Shown in pieces: positions 18,461 through 26,754 of a DNA stretch of 64,000 bases. The notes beneath the pieces were generated by a model that made no database searches, was not told the origin of the DNA, and saw only the letters and a program-made list of their open reading frames with translations. Both the position numbers and the translations under genes were made by a program. How positions within the stretch are numbered: position 1 is the first letter of the stretch; each line of letters starts with the position of its first letter. The stretch is from the NCBI GenBank assembly GCA_003140215.1, contig PLJL01000004.1:1894192-1958191 (forward strand). Direction: 5' to 3'. The stretch comes from Vulcanimicrobiota bacterium (lineage in GTDB: Bacteria; Vulcanimicrobiota; Vulcanimicrobiia; Vulcanimicrobiales; Vulcanimicrobiaceae).

Positions 18461-18727
18461 CTGCTAGTCCTCAGCCGCAAGCTCAACCAAGCAATCATGA
18501 TCGGTGACGACGTGCGTATCGTCGTCGTCGCGGTTGATCGCGACACGGTCAAGCTGGGTATCGAGGCGCCGCGCACGATCCCGGTACACCGCTCTGAGGT
18601 GTACGAGGAGATTCAGCGGACGAACCGTGCCGCAGCCGGCGAGCCGCCGACTGCGAAGCCCGCGGCCGCGGAGGGCGCGAAGGTCGCCGACCTGGGCAAA
18701 GGCCGCCGCGCGGTCGCCAAAGACTAA
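18461..18727 (+). CDS. csrA: Translational regulator CsrA, probable CTG start
   Basis: Small RNA-binding protein that blocks flagellin translation. Read from CTG 18461 the protein opens [20 protein letters not shown], which aligns with the universal CsrA start MLVLSRK, so the CTG occupies the Met position. GGAGG is 9 nt before it (18447-18451). No ATG, GTG or TTG lies in frame between the preceding in-frame stop (18440) and this CTG; starting at ATG 18497 would delete the first beta-strand. The core continues [20 protein letters not shown] and [12 protein letters not shown] 25-residue Ala/Lys-rich C-terminal extension makes it 88 residues, longer than typical. Confidence 0.93.
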   Translation: MLVLSRKLNQAIMIGDDVRIVVVAVDRDTVKLGIEAPRTIPVHRSEVYEEIQRTNRAAAGEPPTAKPAAAEGAKVADLGKGRRAVAKD

Positions 18728-18751
18728 AGTCCCGACGGCGTGCGCCGAACA
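18725..18751 (+). promoter_or_regulatory. Sigma-28 promoter of flagellin
   Basis: TAAA (18725-18728), exactly 15 nt, then GCCGAACA (18744-18751) against consensus TAAA-N15-GCCGATAA. The first box overlaps the csrA stop codon. It would give a leader of about 55 nt before fliC. Confidence 0.75.
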
Positions 18752-18754
18752 CAC

Positions 18755-18807
18755 TGTACAGGACGGTTTAGGAAGCGCCGTCTCCCACACACGTGTGATC
18801 ATGGAGG
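18755..18807 (+). promoter_or_regulatory. fliC leader with CsrA-type binding sites
   Basis: TGTACAGGACGGT (18755-18767) is close to the CsrA selection consensus RUACARGGAUGU. GACGG (18762-18766) pairs with CCGTC (18778-18782), placing AGGA (18770-18773) in the loop, the preferred CsrA presentation. A further GGA is in the ribosome site GGAGG (18803-18807). CsrA could therefore bridge two sites and block translation. Confidence 0.6.
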
Positions 18808-18813
18808 AAACAC

Positions 18814-20040
18814 ATGCCGGGCATTGGTGGGCTTTCCATCGCTAACAACCTGTTAGCGAACAGCGCAAGCCTCAATCTCAACCAAAACCAGAGCGCGCTC
18901 CACACCGCAGTAACGCGGCTGTCGAGCGGTCTGCGTATCAACACCGCGGCGGACGATCCGTCGGGCCTCGCGATCGCCGAATCGCTGCAAGCGCAAGTCA
19001 ACGGCTTCGACCAAGCCTCGCGTAACGTCCAAGATGCGACGAACGCGGCGCAGGTCGCCGAGGGCGCGCTTCAGACGACGACGGACATTCTGCAGCGCAT
19101 TCGCACCCTCGCGGTCGAAGGCGCGTCGGACATCACGTCGGCGGACGACCGCAAGAACTTGCAGGCTGAAGTCCAGCAGCTGTTGCTGGAAGTCAACCGC
19201 ATCTCCCAGAACACGAACTTCAACGGCCAGAATCTGCTCGACGGCTCGCACGCGGGCTTCCAGCAGCAGATCAACGTCAACGCCGTGATCACGTCGAACG
19301 CCGACCTCGGCGCCGGCGGGACGCTCGTCGACGCGTCACAGCTGAGCTTTGCCAGCAACGCGCCGGCCGCATCGCTGGTCGACGGCACGATCGAAGTCCA
19401 GGTCGCTCAGCTGACCTCGACGACCCAGGGCCTCATCATCTCGTTCTTCTCGAGCGCTGCGGCGACCGGGCAGAACGTCACGACGATCTCGCTCGTCTCG
19501 GGTGCCTCCGCGGCCGCCATCGCCATCGACGGCGTTACGCTGGCATTCGGCGTCGCCGGAACCCTCGACGTCGGAACCACGTCCTACGTCAAGGTCAGCG
19601 AATACGTCGCGGCCGCCTCGAACCCGAACGCTCCCGCGTTCAACTTCCAGTCCGGCGCCGCCGAAGGCGCAACGATCCAGGTCGGCTTCATCAACACGTC
19701 GACCAACTCGCTGCGCATCGCCAACGTCGACCTCGTCGGCAACGGCCCCTACGGCTCGCTGGCTTCGGAAGACGCGATCGGTCAGGTCGACAACGCGCTC
19801 CAAACGGTGCTGGCACAGCGTGCCCAGCTCGGTGCGACGATCGTCCGCCTGCAGGAAGACCAGAACAACGACAACGTTGCCTCGGTCAACCTGACCGCGT
19901 CGGAGTCCGCGATCCGCGACCTCAACGTCGGCGCAGAGACGACCCAGTACACGAAGCTCCAGATCCTGGTGCAGGTCGGTACGTCGGTCCTCGCGCAGGC
20001 GAACCAGAACGCCCAGTCGGTCATTAGCCTCTTTCGCTAA
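18814..20040 (+). CDS. fliC: Flagellin
   Basis: Filament subunit. D0/D1 N-terminal region carries LSSGLRINTAADDPSGLAI (about 31-50) and the long helix ending RISQNTNFNGQNLLDG; the C-terminal region has NDNVASVNLTASESAIRDLN and ends QANQNAQSVISLFR, all conserved. The middle (about 150-310) is variable, Ser/Thr/Ala-rich and would be surface exposed, offering many sites for O-linked sugars. 408 residues. ATG 18814 has GGAGG 6 nt upstream. It is controlled by a sigma-28 promoter and probable CsrA sites and ends at a strong terminator. Single flagellin copy in this window; three glycosyltransferases follow. Confidence 0.97.
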   Translation: MPGIGGLSIANNLLANSASLNLNQNQSALHTAVTRLSSGLRINTAADDPSGLAIAESLQAQVNGFDQASRNVQDATNAAQVAEGALQTTTDILQRIRTLAVEGASDITSADDRKNLQAEVQQLLLEVNRISQNTNFNGQNLLDGSHAGFQQQINVNAVITSNADLGAGGTLVDASQLSFASNAPAASLVDGTIEVQVAQLTSTTQGLIISFFSSAAATGQNVTTISLVSGASAAAIAIDGVTLAFGVAGTLDVGTTSYVKVSEYVAAASNPNAPAFNFQSGAAEGATIQVGFINTSTNSLRIANVDLVGNGPYGSLASEDAIGQVDNALQTVLAQRAQLGATIVRLQEDQNNDNVASVNLTASESAIRDLNVGAETTQYTKLQILVQVGTSVLAQANQNAQSVISLFR

Positions 20041-20063
20041 GTCGACGGCAGCCTCTGGGATCT

Positions 20064-20099
20064 GAGAGGGCCCGCTCCGGCGGGTCCTTTCTCTTTTTT
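20064..20099 (+). terminator. Rho-independent terminator of fliC
   Basis: A 12-pair stem (20064-20075 with 20080-20091, two G-U pairs) closed by a four-base loop is followed by CTCTTTTTT. It isolates the flagellin transcript from the glycosyltransferase genes. Confidence 0.9.
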
Positions 20100-20126
20100 G
20101 GGGCCCCGGCGTCCGATAGTTAAACC

Positions 20127-22103
20127 GTGCCCTTAGAGATCGTCGACGACTACGGCGAGAGCGCTTTCGCGCTGGCCCAGACCGGACTGCTGTTCAACCT
20201 TCCGGCCCCGTCCACAGAGCGGGAGCAGCTCCCCGCCGGCATCAGCCTGTGCATGATCGTCAAGAACGAAGAGCGCTTCTTGGCCGACTGCCTGGCCAGC
20301 GTCCGCGACGCCGTCGACGAGATCAACGTCGTCGACACCGGTTCGACCGATCGCACCATCGAGATCGCCCGCGGTTTCGGCGCCAACGTCGTCGAGCGCG
20401 AATGGCGCAACGATTTCGGTTGGGCGCGCAACGAGTCGCTGGCGCTGGCGACGCGCCGCTGGACCCTGGTGCTCGACGCCGACGAGGAGCTGGCCGCGGA
20501 ATCGGTCACCCTCCTGCGCGCGCTGCGCGAGACGCCTGCCGATCTGACCGCAGTGTACGTGCAGATTCAAAACGCCGTCGACGACGAGACCGGCGCCGGC
20601 TCGACGATGACGCACATCTTGCCGCGCATCTTCCCGACCAGCCCGCGCATTCGCTATCGCAACGTGATCCACGAGACGATCGCGCTCGACGAAACGCAGG
20701 CGACCCCGGCCGCCGTCTCGCCGATCCTGGTGCGCCACAAGGGGTACACCAAAGCCGTCCTGGACGGGCGCTCCAAGAACGCGCGCAATGCGCCCTTGCT
20801 CGAGCGGGCGATCCGCGAGCACGGCGACGACGCGTTCTCGTGGTTCAACTTCGGCGTTGCCGCCGTCGCCGGCGGCGACGCGGACGCGGGGATCGATGCG
20901 CTCGAGCGGATGTTCGCGATGGAGGGACCGCAGCGCGCGTTCTTCTCGCTGGGCTACGTCGTGCTGGCGTCGGCCTACGCGGAAGCCAAGGGCGAGCACG
21001 AGAAAGCGATCGCGCTGCTCGACCTCGGGCTGGCGCAGGCTCCCGGCCACCCCAACTTGATCTTCACCCGCGGCTACGTGCTCTCGCTGATGAAGCGGTT
21101 CGACGAATCGCGCGACTGGTACGAACGCGCGATCTCGGCGCCGATCGACGCCAACCGGCACTACATGGTCGACGACGAGATCGCCGCCTGGAAGGCGCCG
21201 CTGAACCTCGCGACCACGTACCTGCAAGAAGACCGGCACGCCGAAGCGCTGCCCTGGTACGAGCGCGCCTATGCCAACAAGCCCGACTCGGCCCTGTTGC
21301 GCACGATCGCCGCGCGCGCCTACGAGCGCGCCGGGCGCGCGTACGACGCCGAGCGGCTGTTCCGCGAAGGTGCCGAGCGGTGCGGCGACGCGGGCTTCAT
21401 CGACTACGTCAACTTCCTGATGCGCCGGCGCCGTTTCTTCGAGGCCTTCGACGCGGTCGAACGGCGGCGCGATGCGGTCGACGACGCTGCCTATTCCGCA
21501 CTGCTGTTCTCAGCGGCCATCGCGGCGCACGACGAGCGCCTGGGCGATCCGGAGCCGTACGCGGCGCGGGCGCTGGCGCTCACGCCGGGCAACGGCCTGG
21601 TGCTCGGATTCCTCGACGCGCTCTACACCGCGCGCGGCGCGACCGAGAAGCGCGATGCGCTGCGCCGCGGCGAGTTCGCCGCGCCGCTCGCCGTTTCGGC
21701 GGATTTCGCGCGCCGCTCGCACCGTCTGCTCGAGGAGCAGCGCCTCGACGAGGCCCTTGCCGCCGCGCACGCCGGGCTCGAACTGGCGCCGCTCGACGCA
21801 CTCCTTTCGTACAACGCGGCGCTGGCCGCGGCCCGGTTGAACCGCGACGCCGACGCCCTCGCACACCTCGACGCGGTCGGTTGCGATGACGAGCACGCGA
21901 CCGCCGCGCTCGCGCTGCGAGCCGAGATCCAGCGGCGCTCCGGAGATCTCGATGCGGCCGTCGCGACGCTCGAGCGCGTGCGCACGCTGGCCGCTCCCGA
22001 CGAGTCGCTGCTGCAGCACGCGACGGTCGGACTCGCCGCCGCCCTGCTGGAAGCCGGCCGCGTCGGTGATGCGGGAAAGCTCGCCGCGTTCGTCTTGAAC
22101 TGA
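20127..22103 (+). CDS. GT2 glycosyltransferase with C-terminal TPR repeats
   Basis: The N-terminal domain (about 37-230) is a GT-A fold glycosyltransferase family 2 domain: ISLCMIVKNEERFLADCLAS, VVDTGSTDRTIEIA, FGWARNESLALA and the metal-binding VLDADEE. The rest (about 235-650) is a long helical array with TPR-like units such as YAEAKGEHEKAIALLDLGLAQAPGHP and HAEALPWYERAYANKPDSALL. Proteins of this design near flagellin genes act as protein O-glycosyltransferases; here it starts 87 nt after the fliC stop, so flagellin is the likely acceptor (inference). GTG 20127 has no clear ribosome site. The next gene begins 4 nt after its stop. Confidence 0.88.
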   Translation: MPLEIVDDYGESAFALAQTGLLFNLPAPSTEREQLPAGISLCMIVKNEERFLADCLASVRDAVDEINVVDTGSTDRTIEIARGFGANVVEREWRNDFGWARNESLALATRRWTLVLDADEELAAESVTLLRALRETPADLTAVYVQIQNAVDDETGAGSTMTHILPRIFPTSPRIRYRNVIHETIALDETQATPAAVSPILVRHKGYTKAVLDGRSKNARNAPLLERAIREHGDDAFSWFNFGVAAVAGGDADAGIDALERMFAMEGPQRAFFSLGYVVLASAYAEAKGEHEKAIALLDLGLAQAPGHPNLIFTRGYVLSLMKRFDESRDWYERAISAPIDANRHYMVDDEIAAWKAPLNLATTYLQEDRHAEALPWYERAYANKPDSALLRTIAARAYERAGRAYDAERLFREGAERCGDAGFIDYVNFLMRRRRFFEAFDAVERRRDAVDDAAYSALLFSAAIAAHDERLGDPEPYAARALALTPGNGLVLGFLDALYTARGATEKRDALRRGEFAAPLAVSADFARRSHRLLEEQRLDEALAAAHAGLELAPLDALLSYNAALAAARLNRDADALAHLDAVGCDDEHATAALALRAEIQRRSGDLDAAVATLERVRTLAAPDESLLQHATVGLAAALLEAGRVGDAGKLAAFVLN

Positions 22104-22107
22104 CCGC

Positions 22108-24372
22108 GTGACGTTCACGATTCTGACCCGGCCCGGGAGCGATCCCGGTGCGGCTCACGCTCGAGGTTGGACGGTCGTCGACGTCGACGGTTCGCACGAC
22201 GTCGTTGCGGCCGCACAGGCGAGCTGCGATGATTTTATCGTGCTGCTCGGCGCGGGGGCACGACCGGCGCCCAATGCGTTCGGCGGGCTGACGGCCGCGC
22301 TGGGACCGCGGACCGGGGTCCTGGGCGGCGCGACGCTCGCAGGCGCGACGCGCCACTTCGGGTGGATGCTCGCACCGCCGTGCGGCGGTCCACTGCCGTT
22401 CGAGCTGGTTCCGATCGCGGCGCCCGCCGGCACGGCGGGGATCGATGCGTCGGTTCGCGGCGCCGTCGATGTCGTCGCGCCCGGGATGCTCGTCGTCGCG
22501 CGCGCGTTGCTGTTGCAGGCGCTGCCCGCGGAGCCCGTCGCGGCCTTGGTCGAATTGTGCGCGCGAGCGCGCGACGCCGGGCTCGAGGTGAACTGCCGGC
22601 CGTCGTTCGCCTGCGAGGCGCCGCTGCCCGATGCGGACGACCGGGGCCGTTGCGCGGCGCTGCGCGCGGTCGCGGAAGCGCGGCCGCAGCTGCGCGGTCT
22701 GCACCGCTTGCCGTCGGGCCTGCGGTACACCGCCATCGAACGCCGCCAACGCGCCGTGGGCGGATACCGCAGCCGGACGCGAATCCCGGTGCCGAACATC
22801 ACGATCCTCGTTCACGGCGCGGGAGCAGCCGCCGCCGCGGCCCGCGCCCGCACGTTGGCAGCGCCGGTCGCTAGGGCGTACGCGACGCAGGTCCCGGCCG
22901 ACGCGCTGCGCGCCGAGCTGCGCGTGCGCGGGGACCGCTACGTGCTGGTGGCCGACGCGTCGCACCTCCCCGACGCCGCCGGGCTGCAGACGCTCGTCGA
23001 AGCGTTGGAGTCCGAACCGTTCGTCGCCTTGGTAGCGCCGGATCGCCGCGCGCTCGACGGCAGTTGCGTGCTGCTCGCGCCGGGGCGCTTTCCGCAGCAC
23101 GTTCAAGCCGGCGGCGCGAGCCTCGCTGCGGCACTGGGCAGCCTGACGGCTGCGGCCGATACGCTGCGCCGCGCGGTGAGCGCCGCGGGTTACGTGCGCA
23201 CCGCACCGGTGCCCCGCGCCGCGCCGCCGGCGACGATCGTTTTTCTGGCCGCCTCGCTACCCGAGATCACCCGGCTCACCCTCGACGCGACGATCGCGGC
23301 GGCGCATGCGAGCGACGAGCTCGTCGCGGTGTGCGCGGCCAACGCCGATACGGCGCGGCGCGCGCTGGCGATGTATCCGCAACTGCGCGTCGAGCTCGAT
23401 CCCGCCGACCCGTTGTTGGGCGATGCCGCCAACCGCGCGCTGAGCGCCGCCCGGCACGAGCTCGTCGCGTTGGTCGCCGACGACGTGCTCCTCCCCGGTG
23501 CGGCGCTCGACCGGCTGCGCGCGGCGTTCGCGCGCATCCCGACGCTGGGCGCGGCGTTCCCCGCGGTCGCGGGCGCAGCCACCGGCGAGGGAGCCTTCGA
23601 CCTGAACTACGCCGACATCGCCGAGTTGCGCGACGTGGCCGCGCGCCGGGAGCGCGAGCGAGCGCGGGAATGCGAGCCGATCGACATCGCCGCAGCGCCG
23701 GCGTTCGTCATGTCGCGCGCGGCGCTGGACGCGGTCGGAGGGATCGATCCGGCGCTCGGGCCGACCGGCTTGGGGATCGCCGATCTCGTTGCGCGGCTCC
23801 GTGCGGCCGGCTACGGCGTGGTGCGGTGCGACGACGCGCTGGCGCACCGCTTCGATCCGGCGGTGTCGCACAATCCGGCTGCCGCCGCGAGCGCGCAGCA
23901 GCCCGCTCCCGTCGCCGATGCGGCGGCCATTTCAGGTGGCTTCGACCCGGCCCGGCGAGTCGCGTTCGCGCGTGGTACACCGGCCGCCGCTGCGGCGCCG
24001 CCGTCGCACGTCGTTGCGGTCCCGGTAGCCGACGCTGCAGAGCTGGAGCGCGCCGCGTCCTTCCTGGCGGCTGCGGCGCGCGCGTTCGACGTCAACTCGC
24101 CGGTGCGTGTCGACGTTTTGCTCGACGGTGCGGTCGCACCGGCCGAGGTGGCCGCGCGGTTGCGCACGATCCTCGCCGCGACCGGTAAACCGATGGAGGC
24201 GACGCTCACGGTGCGCGTCGAGCGCAGCGCCGATTTGGCCGTTTGGCGCCGCAGCACGCAAGACGCCGGCCTGCGCGCCGTGCTCGCCGCCGGCCACGAG
24301 CGCGCCGCGCTCGCCGGTTTGGCGTGCGTGAAGGCCGCCGTGCTTTGCGAGCTGCTCGAGGCGGTGGCGTAA
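22108..24372 (+). CDS. Large divergent multi-module GT2-like glycosyltransferase
   Basis: 754 residues, Ala/Arg-rich. At least two GT-A-like modules can be picked out: around 225-330 (PNITILVHGAG ... DRYVLVADASHLPDAAGLQTLVEALE) and around 370-600 (IVFLAASLPEITRLTLDATI, LNYADIAELRD, AFVMSRAALDAVGGIDPALGPTGLGIADLVARLRAAGYGVV). The last block is the usual GT2 acceptor-side ending. Canonical DXD residues are not obvious, so one module may be inactive or only structural. A C-terminal 110-residue region resembles a further partial module. GTG 22108. Layout and order match the 35.6 kb protein, and the stop overlaps the next gene by one base. Confidence 0.7.
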   Translation: MTFTILTRPGSDPGAAHARGWTVVDVDGSHDVVAAAQASCDDFIVLLGAGARPAPNAFGGLTAALGPRTGVLGGATLAGATRHFGWMLAPPCGGPLPFELVPIAAPAGTAGIDASVRGAVDVVAPGMLVVARALLLQALPAEPVAALVELCARARDAGLEVNCRPSFACEAPLPDADDRGRCAALRAVAEARPQLRGLHRLPSGLRYTAIERRQRAVGGYRSRTRIPVPNITILVHGAGAAAAAARARTLAAPVARAYATQVPADALRAELRVRGDRYVLVADASHLPDAAGLQTLVEALESEPFVALVAPDRRALDGSCVLLAPGRFPQHVQAGGASLAAALGSLTAAADTLRRAVSAAGYVRTAPVPRAAPPATIVFLAASLPEITRLTLDATIAAAHASDELVAVCAANADTARRALAMYPQLRVELDPADPLLGDAANRALSAARHELVALVADDVLLPGAALDRLRAAFARIPTLGAAFPAVAGAATGEGAFDLNYADIAELRDVAARRERERARECEPIDIAAAPAFVMSRAALDAVGGIDPALGPTGLGIADLVARLRAAGYGVVRCDDALAHRFDPAVSHNPAAAASAQQPAPVADAAAISGGFDPARRVAFARGTPAAAAAPPSHVVAVPVADAAELERAASFLAAAARAFDVNSPVRVDVLLDGAVAPAEVAARLRTILAATGKPMEATLTVRVERSADLAVWRRSTQDAGLRAVLAAGHERAALAGLACVKAAVLCELLEAVA

Positions 24373-26324
24373 TGCGGCTTCATCGCACCCACGACGTTCT
24401 CGCGCCGTGGAGCACCGGCGTTCCGGTGCTCGATCCTGCCCGGCTCGCCGCGGTTCGCATCGAACCGGTGTTCCGGCAGCGTCTGCCCGCGCTGGCGCTC
24501 GACTTCTATCTTGCCGGCGACGCCGGTGACACGATCGTGCCGGCGGTCCTGACCGATCCGGCCGGCGTGATCGAGCGCTACCGCGATCCGCTGATCTTCC
24601 CGTGGGGGACGCCCGGCGGCGAAGCGTTTGCGTCGGCCTTGGCCGAACGCGTGCTACCGCACCTCGAATCGCTCGTGCTCTCCGGCGAACCGCTGTCCGA
24701 ACACGTGCTCGAGCTCGCGGCGGCGCCGCGCTTCGAGGCCGCGCGCCGGGCGGGCTGTTACGGTGCCGCTCCGCTGCGCGACGCGTTGACTCGGCTGGCC
24801 CCGTATCGTTTCGCGCAGCGCTTCGCCCGCGGCCGCAGCGTGCGCATCGACGCACCGGATGCCGTCGGCGGCTGGGCGTTGCTACGCGGCATCGCCGCGG
24901 TCGCCGTCGCGGCGGGGCGCCGCGAGCCGGCGGCTCGCGCCTGGTACGGTGATGCACCGCTCGCCGGCGATCGCGCCGACGTTGCGATCCTCGACGCCGC
25001 CGGCGAGCCGCACGGCGCCGCGTGCGTCCTACGCCTCGATGCCGACGGCGCACACCGTGTCGAGGTGGTCGACCCGCTGCCGCTCGACGTCGGGATCTCG
25101 TTCGATCCCGCCGAGGGACCGGTGCGGCGTTGGTTTGTCGTGGAGCGCGCGTTCGAAACCGGGGGCCGCGGCCGGCCGCAGCTCGCGTACGTCGCGAGCG
25201 GCGGCTCGGCGGGATGCATTCGGGTCGTACCGAGCCGCGCCGATGCGCTCACCCGGCCGTCGGCGGACACCGACGAAGCCCGAGCGCTCGTCGTCGCGCT
25301 CGGCGCCGAAGGTTTCGATGCGCAGCTCGTCACGGGGCTGGAGGATCTCGAAGGCGCCGACCTGATCCATCTCATCGGCACGCGCGACGGCCGTCGTGCG
25401 CGCGCGGTCGTCGAGACGGCGCGACGCGCCGGGGTGCCGGTCGCGTTGCACGCGCACGATGAAGACGCCGCGCACGGCGGCTGGTGGGGCGCCGCGGTGG
25501 CGCGGCACTGTTTCGAGTACGGCGGCGACGAGCGCGACTTGACCCGGTACCTCGAGATGCTCGCGAAGCGTGCCGTCTCGGTCGGTACCGCGCGTGCCGA
25601 CGGCGCGTTCGCCCCCGACGAGGCGGGCGTCGACGACGCGGCGTTCGCGCTGCGCGAGGCCGGCGTCGTCTACGCGGCGACCGCGTCCGAAGCCGAGGCG
25701 ATCCGCACGCGCACCGGACGCCGCGGCGCGATCGCCGTCGTGCCGCCGCTGGCGCATCTCGCCCCGCCGCTGCCGGCCGGTGCGCTGGTCGGGCCTGATG
25801 GTTTCGCGTTGTGCCACGCGCCGATCGGGCCCGTCTCCAATGCGCTCCTCGTCGCCCGCTGCGCCGCCCTGGCCGGGATCCCGCTCGCGCTCGCCGGTCC
25901 GGTGGTGGACGCTTCGTATCTCGAACGCATACGCGAGTTCGGCGGCACGAGCCTCATGCTGCTGGCGGGGGAGCCGGAGCCGGGGGTCGCGGCGGCGCTG
26001 CGCAACGCGGCGTCGATCGTGGTCGACGCCGCCTGGGTCGGCGACGGCGGCTCGCGCCTGGCGGCTGCGCTGCTCGCGGGTGCGCGGTTGGTCGTCGCCG
26101 AGCGCCGCCGTTTCGAGGCTCCGGGCGCGGGCGTGCGGCGTTTCGATCCGGCCGACGCAGCCGCTTTGACCCGCGCACTGGGCGAAGCCTGGGACGAGGC
26201 GCTGCGCAGCCCCGGCGGCGTGCCCGCCGAGGCTGCGGCCGCGTTCGCCCCGACCGGCGTCGTGCGCGCGATCGTACGAGGCTACGCGACCATCGGGGAC
26301 GCTGCAGCACCGGTGACGAGCTAA
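24372..26324 (+). CDS. GT-B-like glycosyltransferase, paralogue of the 37.7 kb gene
   Basis: 650 residues. After an N-terminal domain with RLAAVRIEPV, two Rossmann-like halves are visible: ADLIHLIGTRDG, ARRAGVPVALHAHDED, GGWWGAAVARH, then ATASEAEAIRTRTGRRGAIAVVPP and the tail RLAAALLAGARLVVAERRRFE with DPADAAALTRALGEAWDEAL. This is the layout of GT4-type retaining transferases. RLAA-RIEPV and GG-(W/Y)-WGA also occur in the protein at 37.7 kb, which supports common descent. Donor and acceptor are unknown. The ATG shares a base with the previous stop. Confidence 0.72.
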   Translation: MRLHRTHDVLAPWSTGVPVLDPARLAAVRIEPVFRQRLPALALDFYLAGDAGDTIVPAVLTDPAGVIERYRDPLIFPWGTPGGEAFASALAERVLPHLESLVLSGEPLSEHVLELAAAPRFEAARRAGCYGAAPLRDALTRLAPYRFAQRFARGRSVRIDAPDAVGGWALLRGIAAVAVAAGRREPAARAWYGDAPLAGDRADVAILDAAGEPHGAACVLRLDADGAHRVEVVDPLPLDVGISFDPAEGPVRRWFVVERAFETGGRGRPQLAYVASGGSAGCIRVVPSRADALTRPSADTDEARALVVALGAEGFDAQLVTGLEDLEGADLIHLIGTRDGRRARAVVETARRAGVPVALHAHDEDAAHGGWWGAAVARHCFEYGGDERDLTRYLEMLAKRAVSVGTARADGAFAPDEAGVDDAAFALREAGVVYAATASEAEAIRTRTGRRGAIAVVPPLAHLAPPLPAGALVGPDGFALCHAPIGPVSNALLVARCAALAGIPLALAGPVVDASYLERIREFGGTSLMLLAGEPEPGVAAALRNAASIVVDAAWVGDGGSRLAAALLAGARLVVAERRRFEAPGAGVRRFDPADAAALTRALGEAWDEALRSPGGVPAEAAAAFAPTGVVRAIVRGYATIGDAAAPVTS

Positions 26325-26349
26325 ACCCCGCTCTTAACACGTCCGATAT
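26322..26349 (+). promoter_or_regulatory. Candidate sigma-28 promoter of flaG-fliD-fliS
   Basis: TAAA at 26322-26325, 16 nt spacer, then TCCGATAT at 26342-26349, six of eight matches to the sigma-28 -10 box. The first box overlaps the stop codon of the preceding glycosyltransferase, as seen upstream of flgF and fliC. Confidence 0.5.
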
Positions 26350-26369
26350 CTAAGCGAGGAGGACTCCGA

Positions 26370-26753
26370 GTGAACATGGACGTTCAAGCGATCGATCCGG
26401 GCCAGATCGCGGCCGCCGTATCTTCGCCGCCCGCCAACGGGACGTTCCCGGCGGCGCACGCCGGCACGCCCGCCCCCGAGGCCGCGGCGCACGCCGCTGC
26501 GCCCGGCACCCTGCCGGCGCACAAGCCGCCCGCCTCCGACGAGACGCTGCATCGAGCCCTGTCGCACTTGGTCGGCGGCGGCTCCAACGTCACCGTGCAG
26601 TTTCGCGTCTCGCACGGTCCCAACGAGATCGTGACGGTCTTCAAGAACGTCGACACCGGTGAAGTGATCAGCGAGTTCCCGGCGCAATCGATGGTGCTCA
26701 TCGCACAGTTCTTCAACAAACTCGCCGGCGCCGTGCTGGACCGGACGGCCTGA
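26370..26753 (+). CDS. flaG: FlaG family protein
   Basis: FlaG proteins influence filament length and are usually next to fliD. The C-terminal half holds the domain: VTVQFRVSHGPNEIVTVFKN, then DTGEVISEFPAQSMVLIAQFFNKLAGAVLD; the N-terminal half is Ala/Pro-rich and probably disordered. 127 residues is typical. GTG 26370 has GAGGAGG (26356-26362) 7 nt upstream; ATG 26376 is too far for that site. fliD begins one base after the stop. Confidence 0.88.
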   Translation: MNMDVQAIDPGQIAAAVSSPPANGTFPAAHAGTPAPEAAAHAAAPGTLPAHKPPASDETLHRALSHLVGGGSNVTVQFRVSHGPNEIVTVFKNVDTGEVISEFPAQSMVLIAQFFNKLAGAVLDRTA

Positions 26754-26754
26754 A

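Noticed and set aside
18788..18797. CACACGTGTG palindrome in the fliC leader as an operator
   Set aside because: No second site or known regulator supports it; it may simply be part of the leader.
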